Of a DNA stretch of 38,404 nt, positions 24,641 to 33,095 are shown in pieces. Source of the DNA: CAVQBP01 sp964448105 (GTDB lineage: Bacteria; Bacteroidota; Ignavibacteria; Ignavibacteriales; Ignavibacteriaceae); assembly GCA_964448105.1 (NCBI GenBank), contig CAYUVK010000042.1, positions 1 through 38,404 of the forward strand, read 5' to 3'. How positions within the stretch are numbered: position 1 is the stretch's first letter; every line of letters begins with the position of its first letter. The translations under genes were made by a program, and so were the position numbers. The notes beneath the pieces were generated by a model. The model saw only the letters and a program-made list of their open reading frames with translations, did no database searches and was not told the origin of the DNA.

Positions 24641-25528
24641 ATGCCCAAATTTTATATCGGTACTGCAGGCTGGTCTTACAAAGATTGGGTACCTGTATTC
24701 TACCCTAAAAACCAAACAAACGGATTTGATTGGCTGCAGTTTTACTCCAACCATTTCAATTGCGTTGAAGTAAATGCAACTTACTACGCTTATTTGGATC
24801 CAAGAATTGTTAGCGGATGGCTGAAAAAAATAGAAGGTGTAGATGATTTCTTATTCACTTTGAAGCTTCACCAAGACTTTACACATAAAAAAAATTTTGA
24901 TGATCAAAAAATTAAAGCAATGATTTTTAATCTTGATATTTTATCAAGAGCTGAAAGGCTTGGAGGTTTATTGATTCAATTTCCATATTCCTTTTATTTT
25001 AGTATTTCTTCGGCTGCTTACTTAAACAGGCTAAAAGATATTTTCCAGAATTATAATTTGTTTGTAGAAGTAAGGCATAAATCGTGGTTAAATAAAAAAG
25101 CAATAGAACTTTTTAACGGATTGGATATTACTTTCTGCATAATCGATCAGCCTCAAATAGGAGAATCGGTTCCTTTTGAACCAATAATTACAAATAATAA
25201 AATATATATTCGTTTTCACGGAAGGAATATTGAAGGCTGGAAAAAATCAATTAATAATTTTGGCAAGAAGCAAACCTATAATGAGCAAAGCGAAAGATAT
25301 AAATATCTTTATTCTCCCGGTGAATTAATTGAAATAGAACAAAAGATAAAATCAGTGCAGGAAAATGTTAAAGAAGTTTATGTAATAATGAATAATCATC
25401 CACAGGGGGATGGTGTAGCAAATGCATTTGAATTAATCCATTTGCTTGAGGAAAAGGCAAAAGTGAATATACCGAGCACTATCATTAAAAATTTTCCGAG
25501 GTTAGAGAGAATCGCATCCAGTAACTGA
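24641..25528 (+). CDS. DUF72 TIM-barrel protein
   Basis: 295 residues. The opening KFYIGTAGWSYKDWVPVFYP is the standard DUF72 start. FNCVEVNATYYAY, FTLKLHQDFTH, GGLLIQFPYSF, LFVEVRHKSWL and YIRFHGRNIEGW follow in family order, ending with YVIMNNHPQGDGVANA. The family is cytoplasmic, widespread and of uncertain biochemistry. A good AGAGAGGGGA site precedes the ATG. It stands alone between the PAP2 gene and the membrane-protein operon. Confidence 0.92.
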   Translation: MPKFYIGTAGWSYKDWVPVFYPKNQTNGFDWLQFYSNHFNCVEVNATYYAYLDPRIVSGWLKKIEGVDDFLFTLKLHQDFTHKKNFDDQKIKAMIFNLDILSRAERLGGLLIQFPYSFYFSISSAAYLNRLKDIFQNYNLFVEVRHKSWLNKKAIELFNGLDITFCIIDQPQIGESVPFEPIITNNKIYIRFHGRNIEGWKKSINNFGKKQTYNEQSERYKYLYSPGELIEIEQKIKSVQENVKEVYVIMNNHPQGDGVANAFELIHLLEEKAKVNIPSTIIKNFPRLERIASSN

Positions 25529-25576
25529 TTATCACATCAATTTGGAAGAAACCAAAATAATCAATCTAATTTATAC

Positions 25577-26149
25577 TTATTCTCTTATTAACTTGAATTT
25601 TGGACTGTTTCTTATATTAAAAAGAGAAAAGTATATTCCTATAAAATATTCAAAAAATGTAGTTGTATAAAAATAAACCACACCGGTTTTTGTTCCCGAA
25701 AATACAAAAATATATTTTATTATGATTGTAATTTGATACATGATAAAAACTAAAAAGAATAGACTTATTGTCTGATTTTTATTGAAATATAGTAAAGTAT
25801 TTTTTAAGATAATGAATAATACAATTAAACTTAAAAAGATTTTTATTCCCTGTATGGCTTTTAACTGGAAATCAGATACTGCCGCTAAGAGGATAAAAAA
25901 TATTAAAATTACAATTATCCAATTTCTCTTTAACATTTTAAAATCACACAAAGAGAGAATTAAAAAAAAAGTAATTAAAAAATTAACTTGAACAATTTTA
26001 ATTGATAAAGTAAAATAAATAAGTACACTTAGTGGATCGGCAATTGCTAAAATTAGAAAATATAAAAAATATTCAGTTTTACGCTGTCGGAATGGAGGAA
26101 ATAACCATATTAAAACACTAGTAATAAAGAGTATATAAGGTATTGTCAT
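25577..26149 (-). CDS. Polytopic membrane protein of unknown function, coupled to the upstream secreted protein
   Basis: 190 residues, very hydrophobic, with about six predicted membrane spans (start TIPYILFITSVLIWLF) and short basic loops (FRQRKTEYF, MLKRNW). It ends with a basic tail, NSPKFKLIRE. No family recognised. Its ATG directly follows the TAA of the upstream gene (TAAATG), so the two are translationally coupled. It could be a sensor or transport partner of the small exported protein, or a signalling component of the neighbouring kinase/regulator pair; none of these is shown by sequence. Confidence 0.7.
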   Translation of the reverse strand: MTIPYILFITSVLIWLFPPFRQRKTEYFLYFLILAIADPLSVLIYFTLSIKIVQVNFLITFFLILSLCDFKMLKRNWIIVILIFFILLAAVSDFQLKAIQGIKIFLSLIVLFIILKNTLLYFNKNQTISLFFLVFIMYQITIIIKYIFVFSGTKTGVVYFYTTTFFEYFIGIYFSLFNIRNSPKFKLIRE

Positions 26150-26587
26150 TTATTGTTTACAAAATGGAGGACATAATGCAGACTGCTCCAAGGTATAATT
26201 ACCATTTGTAATTGAAAAAACATTTCCCCTATTTTCAAAAAAAGTTTGTTGACTTTGACCTTGTTTAAGTAATTCCAATACTTTTGAGACACTTAATAAT
26301 TTAAATACTTCGTCAGCTTTAACAGAAATACTATCCGGGAATAATGGTTTTCTATTTTCATCTAAAATATATAAATTTTTATCAACAATATTAAACATTA
26401 CATAATTACCTGAATTCTTTAATAAATTTTCCAGTTGGTCACTAGGCATTTCAACTGAATTTTTTGCTTCACCAAATTTTTGGACAGCTTCCGATTTACT
26501 GTAAATTACACCTACCTCCTGTGCATTTAAGAAATAATAATTACATAAAAATATTAAAAACAAAAATATTTTTAATGCGGTTTTCAT
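26150..26587 (-). CDS. Small exported protein of unknown function with CPPFC end
   Basis: 145 residues, signal peptide about 1-22 (ending FLNAQ), mature protein mixed alpha/beta (YVMFNIVDKNLYILDENRKP), ending SALCPPFCKQ. The CxxxC five residues from the end could form a disulfide or bind metal. No family recognised. An excellent AAAGGAGG site precedes the ATG. It forms a two-gene operon with the membrane protein downstream. The promoter region (26588-26770) carries three inverted-repeat motifs and follows directly after the NarL-type response regulator gene, which makes it a likely target of that regulator. Confidence 0.7.
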   Translation of the reverse strand: MKTALKIFLFLIFLCNYYFLNAQEVGVIYSKSEAVQKFGEAKNSVEMPSDQLENLLKNSGNYVMFNIVDKNLYILDENRKPLFPDSISVKADEVFKLLSVSKVLELLKQGQSQQTFFENRGNVFSITNGNYTLEQSALCPPFCKQ

Positions 26588-26646
26588 TGTGAACCTCCTT
26601 TAAATAGTGAGGTATTAAGATATATTATTTCTTAAAGAAAGAAATC

Positions 26647-26672
26647 GGTAATCATACCTATATAATAGGTAT
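26647..26672. promoter_or_regulatory. Candidate response-regulator sites upstream of the exported-protein operon
   Basis: Two overlapping dyads: GGTAATCATACC (26647-26658) and ATACCTAT-ATA-ATAGGTAT (26654-26672), the latter with perfect 8-bp arms. The half-site TACCTAT matches the TACYYMT heptamer known for NarL-type regulators, here with a 3-base spacer instead of the usual 2. They lie 60-85 bp before the ATG at 26587. A weaker relative, TTGGTATAGCATACTAA, lies at 26741-26757. Confidence 0.45.
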
Positions 26673-26770
26673 ATTTATCTATCTAAAGATTCAGCATTAA
26701 TACATATTGTTTAATTTAGGACTTATCAAAGATTTATGTATTGGTATAGCATACTAATAAAATTAAATTA

Positions 26771-27439
26771 TTAACTGCCATTTAAATATCTAATTGCATA
26801 TTTTATTAATTCGGGTAAATTTTTAATATTTAATTTTTGCATAATGCTTGCCCGGAAGGAATCAACCGTTCGCCTGCTTATACTTAATTTTTGAGCAATT
26901 TCATTACTTGTAAGTCCTCTTCCGATTAACCTAAGAACACTTTCTTCCCTGGGAGTAAGGGAATCTTTCGCTAAAGCCGGTTTTTTATATAATGTGCGCT
27001 CATATTTGTTATATATACGTTTTATCAGTTCTTCACTTAAATTATTTCTGAAATAATTTGCACCTTCGGATACTTTTTTTATTGCTAAAATAAGTTCGCC
27101 TCTAGTAATATTCTTATTTATTAGACCCATACCGCCTGCTTTTAAACAATGATATATATATTCATCTTCTTCATGCATTGAAAGAAAAAGTATTTTAGCT
27201 TTATAGTCTTTTTCTTTAATTTCTTTTGCCGCTTCCAAACCTGATTTCTCCGGCATGGAAATATCAGCTAAAACAATGTCGGGCATTATCTCGAAATATT
27301 TATTGAATAAATCATTTCCATTATCTACTTCGCCGACAATATAAATATCCTTTTCACTTTCTAAAAGGCTCATTATACCATTTCGAAATAATGTATGATC
27401 ATCTGCTATCAATACCCGGATATATTTATTTACATACAT
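26771..27439 (-). CDS. NarL/FixJ-type response regulator
   Basis: 222 residues. The receiver domain (about 7-125) has the acidic pair IADDH and phospho-acceptor Asp59 in LADISMPEKSG, with Thr/Ser and Lys positions (LFLSMHEE, GLINKNI) in place. A LuxR-type helix-turn-helix (about 155-215) runs LTPREESVLRLIGRGLTSNE then SISRRTVDSFRASIMQKLNI. It follows its kinase with a 1-bp gap, so the two are co-translated. Likely DNA sites are the GGTA/TACC dyads at 26647-26672 and 28911-28993, by inference from position and heptamer shape. Confidence 0.95.
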   Translation of the reverse strand: MYVNKYIRVLIADDHTLFRNGIMSLLESEKDIYIVGEVDNGNDLFNKYFEIMPDIVLADISMPEKSGLEAAKEIKEKDYKAKILFLSMHEEDEYIYHCLKAGGMGLINKNITRGELILAIKKVSEGANYFRNNLSEELIKRIYNKYERTLYKKPALAKDSLTPREESVLRLIGRGLTSNEIAQKLSISRRTVDSFRASIMQKLNIKNLPELIKYAIRYLNGS

Positions 27440-27440
27440 A

Positions 27441-28586
27441 TTAATTTTTTGGAATTTCGGCTACTAACAAACAACCGTTATTTATTGATGATTCTACTTT
27501 AAAATTACCTCTTAAATTTTCAACTCGTTCTTTCATATTCATCAAACCAAAATGAGTAGTTGCATCAAGATTATCATCCTGGAAACCAATCCCGTCATCG
27601 GATATCATAATTCTGATAAAAGAATTATCATTAACTAGTAATACATTAAAATTTTTTGCTCTGGAATGTTTAACAATATTTGAAAGACCTTCCTGAATAA
27701 CTCTGTAAATACAAACTTCGAGCTTATTATTTAGTCTTTCATCTTTGCCTACAAAATCTACATCGCCTTTTATGCCGCTTTCAGTTGAAATATTTGTGCA
27801 AAGTGAGGAAACAGCTGCATTTAAACCTGCTTCCTCAAGAATTCTTGGTTTTAAATCAAACAATATTCGCTTTAATTCAATAATACTTTTTTCCAAAGCT
27901 GATGAAATTTTTTGATTGTTACCATTATTTGAAGCAATATTAAAGTTTTGATTTTGTAGAATCAGCTTAATAAATAATAAATTTTGTCCTACAGAATCAT
28001 GAAGTTCTCTTGCTATTCTTTGCCTCTCTTCTTCAACTTTATCCTGTAAATGGTTTGATAATTCCTGCAGCTTTTTTTTGGAATTTATTAATTCCTTTTC
28101 AAAAATATTTCGTTCTGTTAAATCTTTAAAATAAAGTTGGGCAATTTCAAGGTTCGATATACCCTTAAACCATACTTCATAAAATCTGTTATTATTCGGA
28201 TAAAAAAAACGAAAAGATTTATTATCATTTATTAACTTGGAAGGATGTTCTGTAAGCTGGGGGAAAAATTCAAGGGCATCTTTACCTATAATAGTTTGAT
28301 TATTATTCAACTCCATTGCAGCGTCATTTGCATGAATAATTTTTGCATTCATATTTATTCTAACAACGGGATCAGGATCTAATTCTGCAAAAAGAGCCAT
28401 TAACCTTGCATTTTTAAGTTCATATTCCCTTTTTTCTTCAAGGTGTTTTTTTTGATTTGGGTAGTAAATGTATCGATAAAAAATATAGACAATAAGTAAA
28501 AAAAAGAGAACTAGAAAAATTGAATATAAAATGGGATTATTTAAACTGAAAACTAAATCGACATAATCTTTTAGATCCGTTGCCAT
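27441..28586 (-). CDS. Membrane-anchored PAS histidine kinase (HisKA_3/NarX-like)
   Basis: 381 residues: one membrane span (about 19-40), a PAS domain (about 60-160, with DPDPVVRINMNAKIIHAND and a YFKDLTERN exit), a coiled linker, a HisKA_3 dimerisation motif EEERQRIARELHDSVGQ (phospho-His196), and a HATPase with DDGIGFQD and THFGLMNMKERV. It has almost no periplasmic part (about 18 residues before the span), so the cue is probably cytoplasmic, intramembrane or passed by a partner membrane protein. Start ATG overlaps the upstream stop (TAATG), so it is coupled to the 84-residue gene before it and to the regulator after it. Confidence 0.94.
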   Translation of the reverse strand: MATDLKDYVDLVFSLNNPILYSIFLVLFFLLIVYIFYRYIYYPNQKKHLEEKREYELKNARLMALFAELDPDPVVRINMNAKIIHANDAAMELNNNQTIIGKDALEFFPQLTEHPSKLINDNKSFRFFYPNNNRFYEVWFKGISNLEIAQLYFKDLTERNIFEKELINSKKKLQELSNHLQDKVEEERQRIARELHDSVGQNLLFIKLILQNQNFNIASNNGNNQKISSALEKSIIELKRILFDLKPRILEEAGLNAAVSSLCTNISTESGIKGDVDFVGKDERLNNKLEVCIYRVIQEGLSNIVKHSRAKNFNVLLVNDNSFIRIMISDDGIGFQDDNLDATTHFGLMNMKERVENLRGNFKVESSINNGCLLVAEIPKN

Positions 28587-28840
28587 TAGATGCCATTTTT
28601 ACTTAAACCCGTATTAAAATTTAATAATTTATTAGTTAATAAATCCACATATTTTTTTTTATTTATAGGCGATTGTAATAAAATATTTGTGTTTTCAACA
28701 GCTTTATAAATTTTATCCTCCGGAACATCGGGTAATAATAGTCTTAATTTTTTTACAAAATAAAATTTATCCTGGTATTCTTTGGTATTTAAAGAATCAT
28801 AAATTAGTATTTCTTTAATCTGCTCTTTCAAATTATTCAT
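28586..28840 (-). CDS. Small protein of unknown function leading the kinase/regulator operon
   Basis: 84 residues, predicted all-helical and soluble, with KFYFVKKLRLLLPDVPEDKI in the middle. No family recognised. I choose ATG 28840 because GAGGAA lies about 7 bases before it; an ATG five codons upstream (28855) would overlap that site. The stop overlaps the kinase ATG (TAATG), which suggests stoichiometric expression and a possible accessory or modulator role for the kinase. Confidence 0.65.
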   Translation of the reverse strand: MNNLKEQIKEILIYDSLNTKEYQDKFYFVKKLRLLLPDVPEDKIYKAVENTNILLQSPINKKKYVDLLTNKLLNFNTGLSKNGI

Positions 28841-28910
28841 TTTTAAATTCCTCATTTTTTTTCATACTGAATTCAACATATCTAATTATTTTAAAAAATA
28901 AATCAGTAAA

Positions 28911-28993
28911 GGTACCTATATGAAAATTGTGATTATGAGCTGTTTTTGCACGATTTGAGAAATTAAAGAAAAAATATAGGTAATCATACTGAT
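28911..28993. promoter_or_regulatory. Divergent control region with inverted and direct repeats
   Basis: TACCTATAT (28913-28921) and ATATAGGTA (28974-28982) form a spaced perfect dyad. GGTAATCATACT (28979-28990) shares 11 bases (GGTAATCATAC) with 26647-26657. TCATACTGA occurs twice (28862-28870 and 28985-28993). The region serves the kinase operon on the minus strand and the DUF3892 gene on the plus strand. This would fit autoregulation by the NarL-type regulator. Confidence 0.45.
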
Positions 28994-29048
28994 TTTTTTT
29001 ACTTGCCCATTAAATATTTTTTGAAAGAAAAAATTTCGGGAGATTAAA

Positions 29049-29312
29049 ATGATTGAGAGAAGAGTCACCAAAATTAAAAAAAATAAAGAGGGTGATATTG
29101 TTGCTTTATGTAATGTAGGTTCATATTGGTCACCCAGAAATTTAAATAGTATTATTTACGATATTGAGGTAAATAAATTTAAATATTATGTACAATGGGG
29201 AAATGGGAAAGTTACTAATATTGAATTAGTTGAAGGACCCAGTGGAAAATATCTGAGAACCAAGCTAGGCAAATCTTCGAGTAATGATTTATTCGAACTG
29301 CCGGAATATTAG
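29049..29312 (+). CDS. DUF3892-like small protein
   Basis: 87 residues, no signal or membrane span. The order of motifs fits DUF3892: an N-terminal basic strand RRVTKIKKNKEGDIVALCN, a central IEVNKFKYYVQWGNGK and the ending GKYLRTKLGKSSSNDLFELP. Function unknown. Good ribosome site (GGGAG) before the ATG. It is transcribed away from the kinase operon, with possible shared operators 56-75 bp upstream of its ATG, so it may belong to the same regulon. Confidence 0.7.
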   Translation: MIERRVTKIKKNKEGDIVALCNVGSYWSPRNLNSIIYDIEVNKFKYYVQWGNGKVTNIELVEGPSGKYLRTKLGKSSSNDLFELPEY

Positions 29313-29569
29313 GAATTTAAATATAGACACTTAATTAAAGTAAAAAAGAATAAATTTATTATGTGTAACTTTTATTTATAAAGGTTTTTCTATTTGCTAC
29401 AATTACATCTAATAATCAGCTTTTTAAAATAGAATTATAATCAGGGGAGAGCTTTTTTATATGATTAACATAACTTTATTATAGCTGTGAAGCTGTCATC
29501 AAAGTTTTCAGTTATATCAAAATAAAAAAAATTCTATGATATACTTTTTTATGGCATAAACAGTAAGCA
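29313..29569. other. AT-rich spacer downstream of tRNA-Leu
   Basis: 257 bp between the DUF3892 gene and tRNA-Leu. I see no gene and no convincing terminator. Confidence 0.4.
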
Positions 29570-29658
29570 TGGTACCGAAGGCCGGACTCGAACCGGCACA
29601 TGGTGTGAGCCATACTGGATTTTGAGTCCAGCGCGTCTACCAATTCCGCCACTTCGGC
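29570..29658 (-). tRNA. tRNA-Leu (anticodon CAA), CCA encoded
   Basis: A class II tRNA on the minus strand. Acceptor GCCGAAG pairs with CTTCGGT (the first pair is a G-U wobble), D-arm contains AATTGGTAGACGC, the anticodon stem-loop is CTGGA-CTCAAAA-TCCAG with anticodon CAA (reads UUG), then a long variable arm and T-arm GGTTCGAGTCC. It ends ACCA. Without CCA the gene is 29573-29658. It lies 55 bp downstream of glnS on the same strand. Confidence 0.96.
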
Positions 29659-29712
29659 AAAAAATAACTCACCAAAAATAACTTTTTGTAAGTTCTTATA
29701 AAATAAAATTAA

Positions 29713-31428
29713 CTATTTTTTGGCTATTTTAGCCCATGTATCACGTAGAGCCACTGTTCTATTAAAAACTAATTTTCCCGGTTTTGAATCAACACTGTCT
29801 ACACAAAAATAGCCTTGTCGTTCAAATTGGTATTTATTTCCGGGGGCAGCATTTTCAAGACTTTTTTCCAGGAAACAATTCTTTAAAACTACTAATGAAT
29901 CAGGGTTTATAAACTCTTTGAAATCCTTTTCTTTGTCACCTCCCGGGTCTTCAGCTGTAAATAGTCTATCATACAATCTTACTTCGGCTTTTATACAATT
30001 ATGTGCGGAAACCCAGTGTATCGTCCCTTTTACTTTTTTACCGCTTTGATCGGATCCGCTTTTTGTTTCGGGAAAGTAAATGCAATGAACTTCAGAAATT
30101 TCCCCGGTCTTTTCATTCTTTTTAAAATCAGTACATTTTATTATGTATGCATAACGAAGCCTAACTTCATTTCCAGGGAAAAGTCTAAAATATTTTTTAG
30201 GAGGATTCTCCATGAAATCATCCTGCTCAATATATAATTCTTTTGAGAAATAAATTTTTCTTGTTCCCGACGAAGGATTCTCGGGATTATTTATTGCTTG
30301 CAGTTCTTCAACCTGGTTTTCAGGATAATTATCAATTATTAATTTTAAAGGATGAAGCACACCCATTACTCTCATAGCATTTTTATTTAAATCTTCACGA
30401 ATACTATGTTCTAGTAAGGCAATATCAATTGTATTATCTCTTTTAGCAACACCTACTTTTTCGGAAAAATTTCTTATTGATTCAGGTGTATATCCTCGTC
30501 TTCTTAAACCGGAAATAGTCGGCATTCTCGGATCATCCCAGCCGCTGACGAAACCTTCCTCTACCAGCTGAAGAAGTTTCCTTTTACTCATTACAGTGTT
30601 ATTTAAATTCAGCCTTGCAAATTCAATCTGCCTGGGATGAAAAATCTCCAATTCATCTATAAACCAATCATATAAAGGACGGTGATTCTCAAATTCCAAA
30701 GTACAAATTGAATGCGTAATATTTTCTATGGAATCGGATTCTCCATGTGCCCAGTCATACATTGGATAAATACACCATTTATCTCCTGTTCTATGATGAG
30801 CGGCATGTCTTATGCGGTACATAATGGGGTCACGCAAATTCATATTTGGAGAAGACATATCAATTTTTGCCCGGAGTACATGTTCACCATCTTTGAATTC
30901 ACCTTTTTTCATCCTTGTAAATAGATCCATGTTTTCTTCAACTGTTCTATTGCGATATCGACTTTCTTTACCTGGCTGCATAGGTGTACCACGGTAATTT
31001 TTAATTTCCTCTAAGCTTGATGAATCAACATAAGCCTTCCCTTTTTTTATCAGCTTAACAGCATATTCATACAATTGATCAAAGTAATCCGAAGCATAAT
31101 ATTCTCTATCGTCCCAATTGAATCCGAGCCATTTAATGTCTTCTTTTATTGAGTTTACATACTCAACTTCTTCTTTAGCGGGATTGGTGTCGTCAAATCT
31201 TAAATTGCATAAGCCGTTATAATCTTCTGCAATACCGAAATTAAGGCAAATTGATTTTGCATGTCCAATATGTAAGTAACCATTTGGTTCGGGAGGAAAA
31301 CGTGTATGAACCTTTTTATTGAACTTATTCGTTTTTAAGTCTTCATTAATAATATCGCGAATAAAATTTGAAAGTTCTTCTTCCTTTAGTGTTTGAGAAT
31401 CCACATTCTTATTTTCAATATCAGACAT
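29713..31428 (-). CDS. glnS: Glutaminyl-tRNA synthetase
   Basis: Charges tRNA-Gln directly. 571 residues. TRFPPEPNGYLHIGHAKSIC carries the HIGH box (His53-His56); the KMSKS equivalent is VMSKRKLL near residue 285. The RFDDTNPAKE, CIYPMYDWAHGESDSIE and WDDPRMPTISGLRRRGYTPE segments are diagnostic of GlnRS rather than GluRS. The C-terminal half is the GlnRS beta-barrel anticodon domain (RLFPGNEVRLRYAYIIKCTD, VKGTIHWVSAHN). It follows gltX by 51 bp on the same strand, a likely two-gene operon. Its presence suggests Gln-tRNA does not depend only on transamidation. Confidence 0.97.
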   Translation of the reverse strand: MSDIENKNVDSQTLKEEELSNFIRDIINEDLKTNKFNKKVHTRFPPEPNGYLHIGHAKSICLNFGIAEDYNGLCNLRFDDTNPAKEEVEYVNSIKEDIKWLGFNWDDREYYASDYFDQLYEYAVKLIKKGKAYVDSSSLEEIKNYRGTPMQPGKESRYRNRTVEENMDLFTRMKKGEFKDGEHVLRAKIDMSSPNMNLRDPIMYRIRHAAHHRTGDKWCIYPMYDWAHGESDSIENITHSICTLEFENHRPLYDWFIDELEIFHPRQIEFARLNLNNTVMSKRKLLQLVEEGFVSGWDDPRMPTISGLRRRGYTPESIRNFSEKVGVAKRDNTIDIALLEHSIREDLNKNAMRVMGVLHPLKLIIDNYPENQVEELQAINNPENPSSGTRKIYFSKELYIEQDDFMENPPKKYFRLFPGNEVRLRYAYIIKCTDFKKNEKTGEISEVHCIYFPETKSGSDQSGKKVKGTIHWVSAHNCIKAEVRLYDRLFTAEDPGGDKEKDFKEFINPDSLVVLKNCFLEKSLENAAPGNKYQFERQGYFCVDSVDSKPGKLVFNRTVALRDTWAKIAKK

Positions 31429-31479
31429 ATTTCGGCACTATTTTGTTAAAATTCAAATAATAAAAATATATATTTTAAA

Positions 31480-32958
31480 CTAATTATCCGATTCATTATT
31501 AGGCGGATTAATTACTTCTAAAGCTTTATTGATTCTTTTAATTGTTTCTTCTTTTCCCAGTGCATTAACTATATCAAAAACACCGGGTCCTGACCCGACA
31601 CCTGAAATGGCTAATCTTAGGGGATGGATTAATTTCCCTATTCCGATACCCAAATGTTCAGCGGTCTTCCTTAAAGAATTTTCAAAATCTTCTTTTGAAG
31701 GATTCTCCAGCTTTATAAATGCATCTTTAAGTTTGATAAGCTGTGCTGGTGTATCGTTTTTCCATCTCTTTTTAATGGCACTTTCATCAAAACTATAGGG
31801 TGCTTCAAAGAAATAGAAACTTTTTTCAATAAAATCTTTTATAAAAGAAACTCTTTCTTTCATTGATTCAATTACTTTTAATAAGAAATCATCCGAATAA
31901 GTTTCATGTTTATATTTGGATTTTAATAATTCTTCTTTAAGCATTATTAAAATTTCCGAGTTTGCTTTACTTCGAATATGAACTTCATTTAACCAGTTTA
32001 ATTTCTCCAGGTTAAAAATGGCACCCGATTTATTTACTCTATCAAGAGTGAACTTTTCAATTAATTCATCCATATAATAAAATTCTTTATCATCGCCGGC
32101 ATTCCAACCCAACAATGCAACAAAATTAATAAGTGCATCTTTTAAGTAATCTTTTGCTCTGTAATCTTCTACTGCAACATCACCCTGCCTTTTGCTCAAC
32201 TTGGAGCGATCGGGATTTAATAATAATGGAAGATGAGCGAATACAGGTTTCTCCCAGTTGAAAAAGTCATATAACAAAATATGTTTTGGGGTAGAGGAGA
32301 GCCATTCTTCTCCACGGATTACATGCGTAATTTCCATCAAATGATCATCAACTACATTTGCGAGGTGATAAGTCGGATATCCATCGCTTTTAATTAAAAT
32401 CTGATCATCCACTATATTGCTATTAATTTCAACTTCACCTCTCATAGCATCTTCTATTTTAATAATCTTGTCAGGTTCCACATTTAATCTTATAACAAAA
32501 GGAACATTTAAATTTAATTTTTCATTTATTTCTTTTTCAGAAAGATTCAAGCAATGCTTATCATACATAGGCTGAAATCCCCTTTTTTGCTGCTGCTCAC
32601 GTAATTCTTTTAATCTTTCAGGTGAACAGAAACAGTGATACGCTTTTTTATTTTTTAGAAGTATTTGAATATTATTTTTATAGATATCCAATCGTTCGGA
32701 CTGAAGATAAGGTCCGTAATTACCCCCTTTACCCGGTCCTTCATCAAAATTTAAACCCGACCAATTTAATGTAGATAAAAGACTTTCAATAGCGCCTTCA
32801 ACATACCGAGTTCTATCGGTATCTTCTATTCGCAAAATGAATTTGCCATTATTATGTTTTGCAAAGAGGTAATTATATAAAGCAGTTCTCAGTCCGCCAA
32901 TATGCAGGTAGCCTGTAGGACTTGGTGCAAAGCGAACCCGTATTTTTTCATTAATCAT
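31480..32958 (-). CDS. gltX: Glutamyl-tRNA synthetase
   Basis: Charges tRNA-Glu. 492 residues. VRFAPSPTGYLHIGGLRTAL holds the HIGH box (HIGG, 19-22), the KMSKS equivalent is KLSKRQGD, and FILRIEDTDRTRYVEGA is the family segment. The CFCSPERL stretch contains two of the usual zinc-site cysteines, with H and C further on (KHCLN). The helical anticodon-binding domain fills the C-terminal third. First gene of a gltX-glnS unit; ATG 32958. Confidence 0.97.
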   Translation of the reverse strand: MINEKIRVRFAPSPTGYLHIGGLRTALYNYLFAKHNNGKFILRIEDTDRTRYVEGAIESLLSTLNWSGLNFDEGPGKGGNYGPYLQSERLDIYKNNIQILLKNKKAYHCFCSPERLKELREQQQKRGFQPMYDKHCLNLSEKEINEKLNLNVPFVIRLNVEPDKIIKIEDAMRGEVEINSNIVDDQILIKSDGYPTYHLANVVDDHLMEITHVIRGEEWLSSTPKHILLYDFFNWEKPVFAHLPLLLNPDRSKLSKRQGDVAVEDYRAKDYLKDALINFVALLGWNAGDDKEFYYMDELIEKFTLDRVNKSGAIFNLEKLNWLNEVHIRSKANSEILIMLKEELLKSKYKHETYSDDFLLKVIESMKERVSFIKDFIEKSFYFFEAPYSFDESAIKKRWKNDTPAQLIKLKDAFIKLENPSKEDFENSLRKTAEHLGIGIGKLIHPLRLAISGVGSGPGVFDIVNALGKEETIKRINKALEVINPPNNESDN

Positions 32959-33095
32959 AATTCATATTAAAGATTATTAAAGAATAATTCGTAAAACCTA
33001 AGGGATACAATTAACTAAATTAATAATATAAAACAATTGAATAAAATAAGAAGTGAAAAAGGTATGATAAAAATTTTCAAGTAAATGGTAGAGAA

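Noticed and set aside
30712..30997. Plus-strand frames inside glnS
   Set aside because: Antisense to a clear synthetase gene; no independent support.
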